64,000 nucleotides of DNA from Staphylococcus agnetis (GTDB lineage Bacteria > Bacillota > Bacilli > Staphylococcales > Staphylococcaceae). Positions 19,564 through 29,258 of the stretch are shown in pieces. The DNA is taken from assembly GCF_002901865.1 (NCBI RefSeq), contig NZ_PPQF01000056.1, forward strand, positions 88,291 through 152,290. Direction: 5' to 3'. Numbering within the stretch: position 1 is the stretch's first letter; each line of letters begins with the position of its first letter. Both the position numbers and the translations under genes were made by a program. The notes under the pieces are model-generated. The model was not told the origin of the DNA, made no database searches, and saw only the letters and a program-made list of their open reading frames with translations.

Positions 19564-21136
19564 TTGAAAAAGTTTACAGTTTTAATATCTATTTTTATTT
19601 TATTTACACAGCTTTTACCAATGGGAAATGTGCATTAGCACAAGACTTAACCTAGTCCCTTGTCGATGACATTAAAGTCTCGAAACAAGATGGCTCAACA
19701 GGAGAATTTAGGTATCGTGATAGAGCGAAAATTACCGTAAATTTTTCACAGAAAAATACACAAAAGATTCAATCTGGAGATACAATTTCCATAGAGTTAC
19801 CTAAAGAACTAGTAGGTTTTCCTACAGATTTTGAATTAAAAGTTCTGATGGCCAAATTCCAGGGGATTGTATTGTTCAAAATGGAAAAATTATTTGACGT
19901 TTAGTGATGATGTTAAAAACTTAAATAATATTAAAGGTGATTTCTTCTTCGAGGCAGAAATTAATAAAGCGGAAGAAGGAAGTCATAATGTCAACTTAGT
20001 ATTTGGAAATACTCATATTACAAAAAACATAGTTGTAAATAATTCTAATGGTGTAGTAGGTGTTTTTAATGAAATGTTTTATAAAACAGGACAAATCCTT
20101 ACAACTGATGTTGACAATGTACAATGGGCCATTATATTCAATAATAAACAAGACTATTTTAGAGGAAATGATCCGGCTATTATAAAAGATACCCTGGGAG
20201 CCGGTATGGAATTAAGTAAAGATCAATTTCAATTTGCCGTTCGCCAGATAAATGAAGATAGACCTCGATTTTATACGAAAAGTGAATTTGAAACTGCAGG
20301 CTTTGGAGAAGCCACTATTGAAGGAAACAGCTTCCAAGTTAGAGCTAATAACCCTAATTATAATGAATTAGTTATATATTACTCAGCAAAAATCATTGAT
20401 CAGAAAATGAAAGATTTTAAAAACCAATTGTCAGTTACATATATTAATAAAAACGGAGAATACATAACAGTAAATTCCAATTCTACAGTTTTAAATATTA
20501 ATGCTGGTGGAAAAGCAGAAGGCGATTTAGCTAAATATAAAGGGTAAAGTAACCATTGCGAAAACTGGTAAAGATGAGAGCAATGGTACAAGCACGCCAT
20601 TACCGGGTACAGAATATGAACTTATAAATCTAGAAGGAAAAGTTGTAGCTAAAGGAGCCACTAATGCTCAAGGTGAACTTGTATTTGAAAATATTACAGG
20701 TGGTACGCATACGTTAAAAGAAACAAAAATACCTGATGGATATGCGATTGATCAGGCAAATTTTCCTAATCAAATTGTACTAGATTTTGAAAAAAATAAA
20801 GAAATTAAAATAGACGTCACAAATATTAAACAACCACCTCTGGAAGACCCTCAACCAGAGGAGCCGACAACACCGGAAGAACCAGCAACACCAGAAGCAC
20901 CTATCACACCAAGTGAACCTTCTGTGCCAGTGAATCCTTTATTACCGGAACAACCGCAACCAGTTTATCCAAATGGTTCAAGTCAACCAACTCAAAACGC
21001 ACAACCCAACCAAAGCAATGCGTTACCTAATACTGGTAAAGTTATGCAAAATCATCCATTTGCTTCAACGATGATTATTTTAAGTTTAATTGGTTTAGGT
21101 CTCGTACTTATTACATTTAATAGAAGAAAAAAATAA
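19564..21136 (+). pseudogene. Decayed Cna-like LPXTG cell-wall adhesin (MSCRAMM), multiple frameshifts and a stop
   Basis: The ruin can be read end to end by switching frames. A TTG start with ribosome site AAGGTGGG gives a signal peptide (KKFTVLISIFILFTQLLP) that stops at 19636. The next frame continues ALAQDLT, hits TAG at 19653-19655, and runs to about 19842. Single-base deletions near 19842 and 19896 and an extra base near 20542 change frame again. Restored, it would be about 520 residues: an Ig-like N1 domain (SGDTISIELPKEL ... FSDDVKNLNNIKGDF), a collagen-binding-like N2 domain, one CnaB repeat (VTIAKTG ... TLKETKIPDGYAI), a proline/glutamate-rich wall region, and sorting signal LPNTG (21023-21037) with hydrophobic tail and RRKK. 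The longest intact piece is 226 codons (19867-20547). No functional surface protein can be made without recoding. Confidence 0.88.
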
Positions 21137-21178
21137 TTTCTTCCATAAAAGACGTATCGTGTTTAAGTTCTAAATGAG

Positions 21179-21221
21179 AAAACCCCTTTAACGTAGGTAA
21201 ACCTACGCTGAAGGGGTTTAT
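21179..21221. terminator. Bidirectional terminator between the adhesin pseudogene and the yfhO operon
   Basis: AACCCCTTTAACGTAGGT (21181-21198) pairs with ACCTACGCTGAAGGGGTT (21201-21218), flanked by A on the left and T on the right, so it serves both converging units. Confidence 0.88.
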
Positions 21222-21238
21222 TGTATAATGCACATCAT

Positions 21239-23833
21239 TTATTTACATAGCTTACTTTTAATTAACCATCGTCTATATAAATATGCACCAAAAATACCGA
21301 TAATCGTTAAAATAAGTAATACTGGCCAATACGGAATTGCATAGTGCACTGTAAGTTTATGTTCTCCTTTATGAACCGGAACGATTGATTGTATGCCGTT
21401 TCCTTGGGTGATGGCTCTTTTTTCACCATTTACTTTCGCGTATAAACCTTCTCTATAAGGAATCGGTAACACGAGGTAACTGTCTTTTTTAGGTGACATT
21501 GTCACATCTAAGCGATCTCGGTGTCTAGTCACTTGAACGGGATCGACGGCATGTTGAGCATTTCGTAAGGTTTGATAATTCTCACCATAGATGCCGTTGA
21601 CTTGAAAACGATATGTGCCTTTTTTTAGTTTAATGTGTATTGCATCTTTAACTGGAACTCGTACAGTAACAGGGGTTACAAAACGTCGGTACTGGTAATC
21701 TAGATTAGATCGTCTTTGATGAAAATCATTTACATCTAAATAATGTGGTTGATTCGGTTGAAGTAGTTCAACATCTAATTCTATATAATAATCTTTAAAT
21801 TGTTTTTGTACGGATTCTGGCAACTTAATCGTGACACCACCATCAGTTTCTTTGACATTTAATTGATTGCCTAAAATTTTCGCATCGCGTTCAGTAATCG
21901 TAGCTTGCGAAATTAAGTTTGGATTCGTTTTTAACTGTGAATTGGCTTTATGTTGATCACTAACGACCCCTAATAACATTGCATGTTCACGGTCAATAGG
22001 TGATTTAAGTGATTTAGGGTCATAGATACGTGACGTTAAATGGGCTGCAGGATAATGAACAGTATTACGCGCATGTTCCCATGTTGTAGCGCCATCTTTT
22101 ATCGTGTCTTCTACTTTCAAACCGTATGGTAAATTTTGATCTGGCGCTTTTTTAATACGGTCAGTGACACCCCATAGTGCATATAAATTTGCACGATTAC
22201 CTAACATTCTATAGGTGCTATTACTATCGTATTCCATGTTGATTTGCATCGTTTTATCATAATATTCGAGGATGTTACCATCAAAAATACTTGAATATAA
22301 GGAAACACCATTAAATTTATAAATCATCCCAGCATTAACGGCATAACTGTCCATATAATCAATACGGTCTAAATCTTGTTGATGTGATGTAATTTGATTT
22401 ATTTTCTGTTGAAGCGGTTGACTATGGTATTTAGGTGCATCAATATCCTTCATCGTGGATTGATATTTTGCGATATTGTTCGTATGGTAATTCATTAATA
22501 AAACAAATTGCTGTAATACAAAGAGTGAAATGACAACAGTCATTAACCATCTGGAATGTGAGTGTGCACGCCATGACATGTATCCTAAAAGGATTAATAT
22601 CAATACGCCAACAATCATCCACCACATGGCGCCACGTGAAAATAATACTGTGAAAATTGCTAAGATCACTAAAGGTGATAAAGCTTTCACATAATCTTTT
22701 AACGTTAATTCAGAAAAATGTTTCAACCAGAGTGCAATCAAACCACTTGTAGTAAGTGCTAATAAATAGACCCAACGTCGTTGTGGAGCTGAAAAGCCAT
22801 TGAAAAAACTATCGAAGTAGAGCGATAGCGATCCTATGAGAATACACCATGTTAAAATTGCGAACATTTTAAAATAATAATGTCGATACAGTTTAAATGA
22901 GCATAATGCAACAATGACAATAAAAGTTAACGTTATGTAAAATCCGTTGGTAAATATATGGTATTTTTGAGAAAAGTCAATAATGGGTGAAATGAAAATT
23001 TGATTTAATGTACGGTCATTATTGATAAAAGAGCGTACTCCAGAAACGAACCCGAATGAAGCGATACAAAAACTAAACATGGTGGCCGGAATTAATAAAT
23101 ATAATTTCTGCCAACGTGAAACGATATCCTCAGGATGTTTAAATATAATTCGGTAAGCTAAATAAGCAGTTAAAGCAATGGTTTCATAATAACTAAAATA
23201 AAAATTAGAGTACAACGTTAAACTAATGGCAAGGATAAATACACCAATTTTTCGTTGTTTAAAAAAGCGCTCGATGCCCCAAATCGACAACGGTAAGAAA
23301 ATTAAAATGTCACCGAAAAACGACCAAGTAAAATTAAAATAATATAATACCGATGATGCACTATATAAAAATGCGCCTATAAAGCGATATTTTCCTTTTA
23401 AATGAAATTCACGAAACATGCCATATGTGACAAAGAATGTGATCATACATTTAAAGAAACCGGTGAAGATTTGATTTGCGGGCCAAAATGAGATTTCAGA
23501 TGGATTTAAATGAAATAGCCATTGGCCAATCGCAATCATTATAAAATTGAGGTACATAACTACGGATGTGGAATAGTAATAGGCTAAGTCCATGTAGTAA
23601 TCTCCACCGAGACCCATTGAAACATCGTATAGAGATGAAAAATGAGTAAAGCGATCATATAGAAATCGTTGGAAAGGCATCATCTGTTTAAAGCCGTCCC
23701 CATTACCACTATATATAATCCCATCTACGATAAAGCGATAAATAACAGGGACATATACGACAGCTGCCACACCTAAAGCCATTAAAAAGATTTTAAAACA
23801 TTTGATCAACTTGTTTTTAAGAGATGCTTTCAA
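21239..23833 (-). CDS. YfhO-family polytopic membrane protein (putative GT-C glycosyltransferase), copy 1
   Basis: The 864-residue protein has about a dozen hydrophobic segments in its first ~440 residues, then a large extracytoplasmic part and a last C-terminal membrane segment before a basic tail. An acidic motif (SGNGDGFKQMMPFQRF) follows the first segment, where GT-C enzymes place catalytic acids. Conserved blocks shared with the next gene include FSAPQRRW, SLYSSIFD, GNRANLYALWG and IYGENYQTL. In B. subtilis and S. aureus, YfhO acts with CsbB and GtcA to add GlcNAc to lipoteichoic acid; that role here is inference. Its start overlaps the stop of the upstream yfhO copy (ATGA). Confidence 0.88.
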   Translation of the reverse strand: MKASLKNKLIKCFKIFLMALGVAAVVYVPVIYRFIVDGIIYSGNGDGFKQMMPFQRFLYDRFTHFSSLYDVSMGLGGDYYMDLAYYYSTSVVMYLNFIMIAIGQWLFHLNPSEISFWPANQIFTGFFKCMITFFVTYGMFREFHLKGKYRFIGAFLYSASSVLYYFNFTWSFFGDILIFLPLSIWGIERFFKQRKIGVFILAISLTLYSNFYFSYYETIALTAYLAYRIIFKHPEDIVSRWQKLYLLIPATMFSFCIASFGFVSGVRSFINNDRTLNQIFISPIIDFSQKYHIFTNGFYITLTFIVIVALCSFKLYRHYYFKMFAILTWCILIGSLSLYFDSFFNGFSAPQRRWVYLLALTTSGLIALWLKHFSELTLKDYVKALSPLVILAIFTVLFSRGAMWWMIVGVLILILLGYMSWRAHSHSRWLMTVVISLFVLQQFVLLMNYHTNNIAKYQSTMKDIDAPKYHSQPLQQKINQITSHQQDLDRIDYMDSYAVNAGMIYKFNGVSLYSSIFDGNILEYYDKTMQINMEYDSNSTYRMLGNRANLYALWGVTDRIKKAPDQNLPYGLKVEDTIKDGATTWEHARNTVHYPAAHLTSRIYDPKSLKSPIDREHAMLLGVVSDQHKANSQLKTNPNLISQATITERDAKILGNQLNVKETDGGVTIKLPESVQKQFKDYYIELDVELLQPNQPHYLDVNDFHQRRSNLDYQYRRFVTPVTVRVPVKDAIHIKLKKGTYRFQVNGIYGENYQTLRNAQHAVDPVQVTRHRDRLDVTMSPKKDSYLVLPIPYREGLYAKVNGEKRAITQGNGIQSIVPVHKGEHKLTVHYAIPYWPVLLILTIIGIFGAYLYRRWLIKSKLCK

Positions 23834-26433
23834 TCTGCCTCACTCTTTCGTTTAATATTCTTCTTATAACTGTATTTTGAAAACCAAAATGCGATTAAAA
23901 TTGAAAGAACTGAAATGATAATCATCGTATAGAAATATGGGGGACGATATGTGATTTCAACGTTTTTCGCATGTTGTTTAACTGGAATCCCTGTCATAAA
24001 GTAATTTACTTTTTCAGGTTTTACAGATTGCCCATCTACAGTAGCGCGCATACCATGTCTATAAGGTATATTTATCACCATCATACCTTTATTATGATTT
24101 TTTAAACCTATATTTATCGTAGATCGTGATTCATGATACGTATAGTTTTTTTCTTTAGATGCTTGATGTAACGTTTGATAGTCTTCACCGTATAAACCTA
24201 ATAGTTTAAATGCATACTTTCCTTTCGGAGACAAACGTATATGGATTTTACCGTTTTGATCAGGCTGTGTACGATAAAGTAAATCGTATTGTCCAGTACG
24301 GTATTTTGAGGCATTAAATAATCGGTTATTATGATATCCATTAATATCGATCACATGATTACTATCAGGCAGACCTCGTTTTACGTGTATGACCAGGTAA
24401 AAATCTTTATATTTTGATCGTAATGCTTTCGGTAGCGTTAATGTCGCCCCGCCATACCCTTGATTGACATTAATGTGTATTTGATCGACACTTTGAGCAT
24501 TTTGATACTGCAATGTCGTTTGTTTTAATAAGTTAGGTGCAGGCGCAGGATAGGGCTGTCCTTGCCCCTCTAAAACAACACCATCTATCATCGCATGTTC
24601 ACGATCTATTGCTGTATTTAATTGATTCGCATCATAATACGTATCGGTCACTTTGACAGCTGGAAGGACGTTTTGGTTTTCATAAATTCGGTACTGACCA
24701 GAAGTGTCAACTTGTTTAAAATATTGAGGTAAATTTCCTTGATAATCTTTTAACATTTGATAACGGATAGACATTAAACTTGCGATATTGGCACGGCCTC
24801 CAGTCGATTGATAGCGACTGACTGACTCTTCTTTAATATTTATCATTAATGCATTGTAATATAAATCGATAAGTTGTTGATCAAAAATACTTGAGTACAA
24901 ACTCAATCCTTTAAAATGTTGATACATCGGTGTATTGTCTTGTTCATTCACCCGCCAATCTATGCGTTCTTCTGGCGCTTTTTGATGTGTCATTTTATTC
25001 ACTAACGCTTGTTGGAGTGGTGTATGATAGAGACTTGCATTGACATAAAATGTATTAGCACGTTTTAAATGGTCCGAATGAAAGATTTGAAAATGCGTGA
25101 ATACACTTGACACAAGTATGGATAAAATAATGATGCTTGAACCATAAACCAAGCGCATTGGATGACGATAATGTTGTTGTTTTATATATAATGTGATGCC
25201 ACCGATAAACCACACGATGATGAGCCAAGGTATCCATATAACAAATTTTTCATACATTATCGCACTAATGATAACTAAGCTTAACACGAAAGAAGATGTC
25301 CACAGATATGTACGTAAATGTAATTTTAAAAAATGCTGCACGTAACATGCGATTAAACCACTCGTTGAAAACGCCAATAAATAATGCCAACGTTTTTGAG
25401 GCGCTGAAAAACCATTAAATATACTGTCAACATATGGAATGTACGCTGAGATAATCGTTAAGATACTCAGTAAAGCAAACAATTTAAAATACATATTTCG
25501 ATACAACTTAAAGGTGAGTAGTGCTTGAATACTTATGATTAATATGACAATAAGATAGTTATCATAAATAATGTTTGTATTTTGATTAAACTTTTCAATG
25601 AAAGGAATCGTTGTATCAAATGGAACGCGTTCATTATTTAAAAAGCTACGTGCGCCATGGAAGAAAAAAAGCAAGCTTGAACCTAAACCTAAAATGGCAC
25701 CAATGGATAATGTGAAAATGGTTTGCTTTCTTGACATTAAATCATCTGGATGACGATTGTATAAGCGTAAAATAAAGTAGAGTAACCCCATTAATAATTG
25801 ATAATACGCAAAGTAAAAATTATTGATGAATGAGAGGGTGACAATTAGGATAAATAGACCGACTTTACCTGTTTTGAAATATCTTTCTATACTAGCCCAC
25901 AAAAGTGGTAATAAAATAAATACATCACTAAAAAATGGCCAATATACTGTAAATCTAAAGTATATGGGTGAAAACGCAAAGCCAGTAGCAAATACCCATT
26001 TAGATATGGCATTCAGCTTTAAATATGAAGCATAATAATAAGTGGCTGCAAGAATAAGTGCACATTTTATAATGGATATAACAATCTCATTTTGGAACCA
26101 AAACATGAGATGATTGGGTTCAACGAGATGCATGATATGTAAGAGTTTCACGATGATCACATTGATAATAAATAAAATGTTAGTCGTGAAGTAATATGAT
26201 AAATCTGTAAAAAAATCACCGCCGAGACCAAAGTCTGTCGCATAGAAAAAAGTTCCTGACGACCACTTTTGATAAATATACATTTGAATAGGAACCATTT
26301 GTTCTATGCCGTCGTTGGGACCCGTAAATAAAATACCGTCTTTAAAAAACTTATATAAGATATAACTATGTGCGACAATCGATAGTAGTAAAAATGAAAG
26401 AAAGTATAATAAACGGTGTTTTATTTTATACAT
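23830..26433 (-). CDS. YfhO-family polytopic membrane protein (putative GT-C glycosyltransferase), copy 2
   Basis: This 867-residue paralogue of the downstream gene has the same layout: a signal-anchor-like first helix, acidic motif (TGPNDGIEQMVPIQMY), many membrane helices to about residue 440, and a large soluble part with SLYSSIFD, GGRANIASL, GLYGEDYQTL and INIPYRHG. The ATG at 26433 (MYKIKHRL) is preferred to a TTG five codons upstream, because GAGAGG sits seven bases before it. The two copies align throughout but are well diverged, suggesting an old tandem duplication with separate acceptor or donor preferences. It is 18 bases downstream of the GtrA-like gene. Confidence 0.88.
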   Translation of the reverse strand: MYKIKHRLLYFLSFLLLSIVAHSYILYKFFKDGILFTGPNDGIEQMVPIQMYIYQKWSSGTFFYATDFGLGGDFFTDLSYYFTTNILFIINVIIVKLLHIMHLVEPNHLMFWFQNEIVISIIKCALILAATYYYASYLKLNAISKWVFATGFAFSPIYFRFTVYWPFFSDVFILLPLLWASIERYFKTGKVGLFILIVTLSFINNFYFAYYQLLMGLLYFILRLYNRHPDDLMSRKQTIFTLSIGAILGLGSSLLFFFHGARSFLNNERVPFDTTIPFIEKFNQNTNIIYDNYLIVILIISIQALLTFKLYRNMYFKLFALLSILTIISAYIPYVDSIFNGFSAPQKRWHYLLAFSTSGLIACYVQHFLKLHLRTYLWTSSFVLSLVIISAIMYEKFVIWIPWLIIVWFIGGITLYIKQQHYRHPMRLVYGSSIIILSILVSSVFTHFQIFHSDHLKRANTFYVNASLYHTPLQQALVNKMTHQKAPEERIDWRVNEQDNTPMYQHFKGLSLYSSIFDQQLIDLYYNALMINIKEESVSRYQSTGGRANIASLMSIRYQMLKDYQGNLPQYFKQVDTSGQYRIYENQNVLPAVKVTDTYYDANQLNTAIDREHAMIDGVVLEGQGQPYPAPAPNLLKQTTLQYQNAQSVDQIHINVNQGYGGATLTLPKALRSKYKDFYLVIHVKRGLPDSNHVIDINGYHNNRLFNASKYRTGQYDLLYRTQPDQNGKIHIRLSPKGKYAFKLLGLYGEDYQTLHQASKEKNYTYHESRSTINIGLKNHNKGMMVINIPYRHGMRATVDGQSVKPEKVNYFMTGIPVKQHAKNVEITYRPPYFYTMIIISVLSILIAFWFSKYSYKKNIKRKSEAD

Positions 26434-26451
26434 GTGATTACCTCTCAATAA

Positions 26452-26850
26452 TTAATCTTTTAATATATACCTTGATAAGATAAATGTAATCGGAATTGTA
26501 ATAATTAAACCGACGAAAGGTGCAATAAATTCTTTGAAATGAAAATAATGTACAAAAATAAAAATGAATAAAGTTTGTGTGCCCATATTGACGACTTGTG
26601 TTAATGGGAAAGCTAAAAACTTTTTCAATGTAGGTTGAACTTTATATACAAAATAACAATTGAGGTAGTAAGAGATAATGAATGAAACAACAAAGCCAAT
26701 GATGTGACTGATTAAATAGTGAACATGAAAAAGGGATAATAATAGTAAATATATCGCATAATAATTGACAGTATTAATCCCACCGACAATCACAAATCGG
26801 ATGAGTTCATACATTCTTTCGGTTTTAAACAAATTTATTCCTACTTTCAT
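26452..26850 (-). CDS. GtrA/GtcA-like membrane protein
   Basis: This small protein (132 residues from ATG 26850, or 126 from TTG 26832) has four membrane helices and the family pattern RFVIVGGINTVNYY ... HIIGFVVSFIISYYLNCYFVYK. GtrA/GtcA proteins are thought to help flip undecaprenyl-phosphate sugars made by CsbB-like transferases. The TTG at 26832 is the better start, with AGTAGGA six bases ahead; ATG 26850 has no ribosome site. It leads the operon with two yfhO genes, matching two parts of the CsbB-GtcA-YfhO three-component system. No CsbB-like gene is present in the window. Confidence 0.87.
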   Translation of the reverse strand: MKVGINLFKTERMYELIRFVIVGGINTVNYYAIYLLLLSLFHVHYLISHIIGFVVSFIISYYLNCYFVYKVQPTLKKFLAFPLTQVVNMGTQTLFIFIFVHYFHFKEFIAPFVGLIITIPITFILSRYILKD

Positions 26851-27039
26851 ACGATTCTAGAGATGTGTCAATTAGGATAGCCTTTGACGTTAAAAACAAT
26901 TATACTAAGGGTTGTAGAAAAAGTATTTAACGAATGATGACACATATTTTATATAGTTAAAAACTAAGATAAATATAACATAAATCATATTTTAGTGTGT
27001 AAATGATTCGAGTTAAAGATAGATGAAAGTGAGTGAAAC
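26851..27039. promoter_or_regulatory. Divergent intergenic region between gtcA-like and rbgA
   Basis: On the reverse strand a TATAAT lies near 26903-26898, about 50 bases before the gtcA-like gene, but a good -35 is not evident. On the forward strand the region is very AT-rich and promoter-like matches are not decisive. Confidence 0.35.
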
Positions 27040-27924
27040 GTGTTGGTAATTCAATGGTACCCGGGCCATATGGCTAAAGCAAAACGAGAAGTAACAGAAC
27101 AATTAAAAAAAGTTGATGTTGTGTTTGAGCTTGTTGATGCACGTATTCCATATAGTTCACGTAATCCAATGATTGATGAGGTCATTCAACAAAAACCACG
27201 TGTGGTGATTTTAAATAAAAAGGATATGGCGAATTTAAACGAACTAACAAAATGGGAAACTTTTTTTAAGGATAAAGGCGCGATACCTGTTATGGTGGAT
27301 GCAAAACATGGCAAAGGTTTAAAACAAGTCGAAGCGGCTGCAATAACAGCAACGAAAGAAAAAATGGATCGAGAGAAAGCTAAAGGTTTAAAGCCTCGTG
27401 CAATCCGTGCGATGATTGTTGGTATTCCTAATGTAGGTAAATCGACGCTGATAAACAAATTGGCGCATCGTGCGATTGCGCAAACGGGTAATAAACCTGG
27501 TGTTACAAAGCAACAACAATGGATTAAAGTGGGTAAATCCCTTCAATTGTTAGATACTCCTGGGATTTTATGGCCTAAATTTGAAGATCAAATTGTCGGG
27601 AAAAAATTGAGTTTAACAGGGGCAATTAAAGATAGTATTGTTCATTTGGATGATGTGGCTATTTATGGTTTGGAATTTTTAATTGAACATGACTACGAAA
27701 ATTTAAAAAACCATTATAAAGTCGATGTAGAAAAAACGGCAGAAAATATTGAATGGTTTGATGCAATTGGCCGTAAACGCGGTTTACTACGTCGCGGCAG
27801 TGAAATTGACTATGAAGCGGTCATCGAATTAATCGTATATGATATACGTAACGCTAAAATTGGAACATATTGTTTTGATTTATATGATCAATTTAAAACG
27901 AGTGCTGATCAACATGACAGTTAA
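27040..27924 (+). CDS. rbgA: Ribosome biogenesis GTPase RbgA (YlqF)
   Basis: RbgA is a circularly permuted GTPase needed for late 50S assembly. The 294 residues start [15 protein letters not shown] and show the permuted order: NKKD (G4) near residue 58, then GIPNVGKST (G1) near 128 and DTPGILWP (G3), followed by the C-terminal RNA-binding ANTAR-like part. The start is GTG 27040 (the following TTG is also possible) with AAAGTGAG upstream. It overlaps rnhB by 11 bases, the usual pairing. Confidence 0.96.
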   Translation: MLVIQWYPGHMAKAKREVTEQLKKVDVVFELVDARIPYSSRNPMIDEVIQQKPRVVILNKKDMANLNELTKWETFFKDKGAIPVMVDAKHGKGLKQVEAAAITATKEKMDREKAKGLKPRAIRAMIVGIPNVGKSTLINKLAHRAIAQTGNKPGVTKQQQWIKVGKSLQLLDTPGILWPKFEDQIVGKKLSLTGAIKDSIVHLDDVAIYGLEFLIEHDYENLKNHYKVDVEKTAENIEWFDAIGRKRGLLRRGSEIDYEAVIELIVYDIRNAKIGTYCFDLYDQFKTSADQHDS

Positions 27925-28690
27925 AACGATTAAGGATATTGAAAAAGAGTTGCTTGAAATCATGTCTTTAGAGGAATTAGAAAGGCATCCAAGTTATCAT
28001 GATTCTCGAAAAGGCGTGCAAAAAGCATTTACGCGCCAACGTAAATATATTCAAAAGCAACTACAGATGCAACAAGATTATGAAGCAATGTGTAAATATG
28101 AAAACGAGATATTAACGAATCATCCACATGCAATAATTTGTGGTATCGATGAAGTAGGGCGGGGCCCTCTAGCTGGCCCTGTGATCGCAAGTGCTGTGGT
28201 TTTAGAGCACAATCATAATTATATTGGTATCAACGACTCGAAAAAATTAAATAAATTGACGCGTGATGATTTGAATCTCAAATTACAGTCAAATGTGACA
28301 TCTTGGGCGATTGGTTCTGCTTCACCAGAAGAAATTGATAAATTAAATATTTATGAAGCTACAAAGTTAGCAATGTATCGTGCAATTCAAAATTTAGATG
28401 TCGAACCAACACATTATTTAATCGATGCGATGCATTTGGAAGACGTGACCGAACCGCAAACGTCTATTATTAAAGGTGATGCCAAAAGTGTATCCATTGC
28501 CGCTGCGAGTATTATCGCTAAAGTATATCGGGATAACTTAATGGAAGATTATCACGACCAGTATCCACATTATGATTTTCACAATAATGCAGGATATGGG
28601 ACAAAGAAACATCTTGAAGGCTTGAAATACTATGGGGTTACACCGATACATCGTAAGACGTTTGAGCCGATTAAATCGCTATTGAGCTAA
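27914..28690 (+). CDS. rnhB: Ribonuclease HII
   Basis: RNase HII removes misincorporated ribonucleotides and RNA in RNA-DNA hybrids. The 258 residues contain the N-terminal helical extension of the Firmicute type and catalytic motifs [14 protein letters not shown], the second acidic residue in YLIDAMHLE, and [10 protein letters not shown]. The ATG at 27914 inside the end of rbgA gives family-like length; the frame is open 75 bases upstream but without homology. Translation is probably coupled to rbgA. Confidence 0.95.
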   Translation: MTVKTIKDIEKELLEIMSLEELERHPSYHDSRKGVQKAFTRQRKYIQKQLQMQQDYEAMCKYENEILTNHPHAIICGIDEVGRGPLAGPVIASAVVLEHNHNYIGINDSKKLNKLTRDDLNLKLQSNVTSWAIGSASPEEIDKLNIYEATKLAMYRAIQNLDVEPTHYLIDAMHLEDVTEPQTSIIKGDAKSVSIAAASIIAKVYRDNLMEDYHDQYPHYDFHNNAGYGTKKHLEGLKYYGVTPIHRKTFEPIKSLLS

Positions 28691-28776
28691 AGTAGAAAAA
28701 TTAAAATATTTGGAAATTTAAGTTGATTTGTTTTAATATGTAAATATGTCCAAAAAGAAAGGAATTAAACATACTT

Positions 28777-29046
28777 ATGGATGAAACATTACAAAAACTT
28801 TATACAGTATTAGTCCACTTTGAAGAAACTGATACTGAAATTACTGAAGACGAAAACAAATTAAGAAAAATTAAAGATGAGATTGAAACGAATTTAAATG
28901 TTTCTATAGAGAAAGAATCACAATCAGACTTAATTCGTATTTTGAAGGAACATCAGTTTGTTGTTGAATCAACTGAGGATGAACAGAAAATTGTAAGTGT
29001 GCCTATGGATGAAGACACACAAATTACTTTCCAAGCTGATAAATAA
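28777..29046 (+). CDS. Small acidic protein of unknown function
   Basis: I do not recognise this 89-residue protein. It is strongly acidic and charged, predicted mostly helical in its first 60 residues, with a short beta-like C-terminus (VSVPMDEDTQITFQAD) and no membrane segment or cysteine. The nearest ribosome-like site AAAGGA is about 14 bases before ATG 28777, which is long, so the start is a little uncertain. It follows rnhB by 86 bases and ends at a perfect terminator, and its codon use resembles that of its neighbours, so I take it as real. Confidence 0.75.
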   Translation: MDETLQKLYTVLVHFEETDTEITEDENKLRKIKDEIETNLNVSIEKESQSDLIRILKEHQFVVESTEDEQKIVSVPMDEDTQITFQADK

Positions 29047-29060
29047 GAAGGCGTTGTATC

Positions 29061-29095
29061 ACTCGCATACGTGTTTAACATGTATGCGAGTTTTT
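29061..29095 (+). terminator. Intrinsic terminator after the small acidic protein gene
   Basis: ACTCGCATAC (29061-29070) pairs with GTATGCGAGT (29082-29091), extended inward by further pairs, then a T run. Confidence 0.9.
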
Positions 29096-29190
29096 ATGTT
29101 AAGCACATCGATATCGTGAGAGGTCTATTTTTACAATAATGAACAAGGTGTTAAGTGATTGAAAGATAGGTAAAAACAAGCGTCTATCTG

Positions 29191-29219
29191 TTTACAATAG
29201 CGCTTACATTTTCTATAAT
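29191..29219 (+). promoter_or_regulatory. Sigma-A promoter of sucCD
   Basis: TTTACA (29191-29196) and TATAAT (29214-29219) are spaced by exactly 17 bases, 40 bases before sucC. Confidence 0.8.
29195..29208 (-). promoter_or_regulatory. Candidate cre (CcpA) site over the sucCD promoter
   Basis: On the reverse strand the 14-mer TGTAAGCGCTATTG matches the cre consensus TGWAANCGNTNWCA at 12 of 14 positions, failing only in the last two. It overlaps the -35 and spacer, where CcpA would block RNA polymerase during growth on preferred sugars. Confidence 0.65.
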
Positions 29220-29258
29220 TGAAAATGAACTTAACCTTAAGAAACAGGAGGATGGAGT

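Noticed and set aside
19564..21136. Phase-variable or programmed-frameshift adhesin
   Set aside because: Lesions are scattered, not at one homopolymer or repeat tract, and include an internal stop; decay explains them better.
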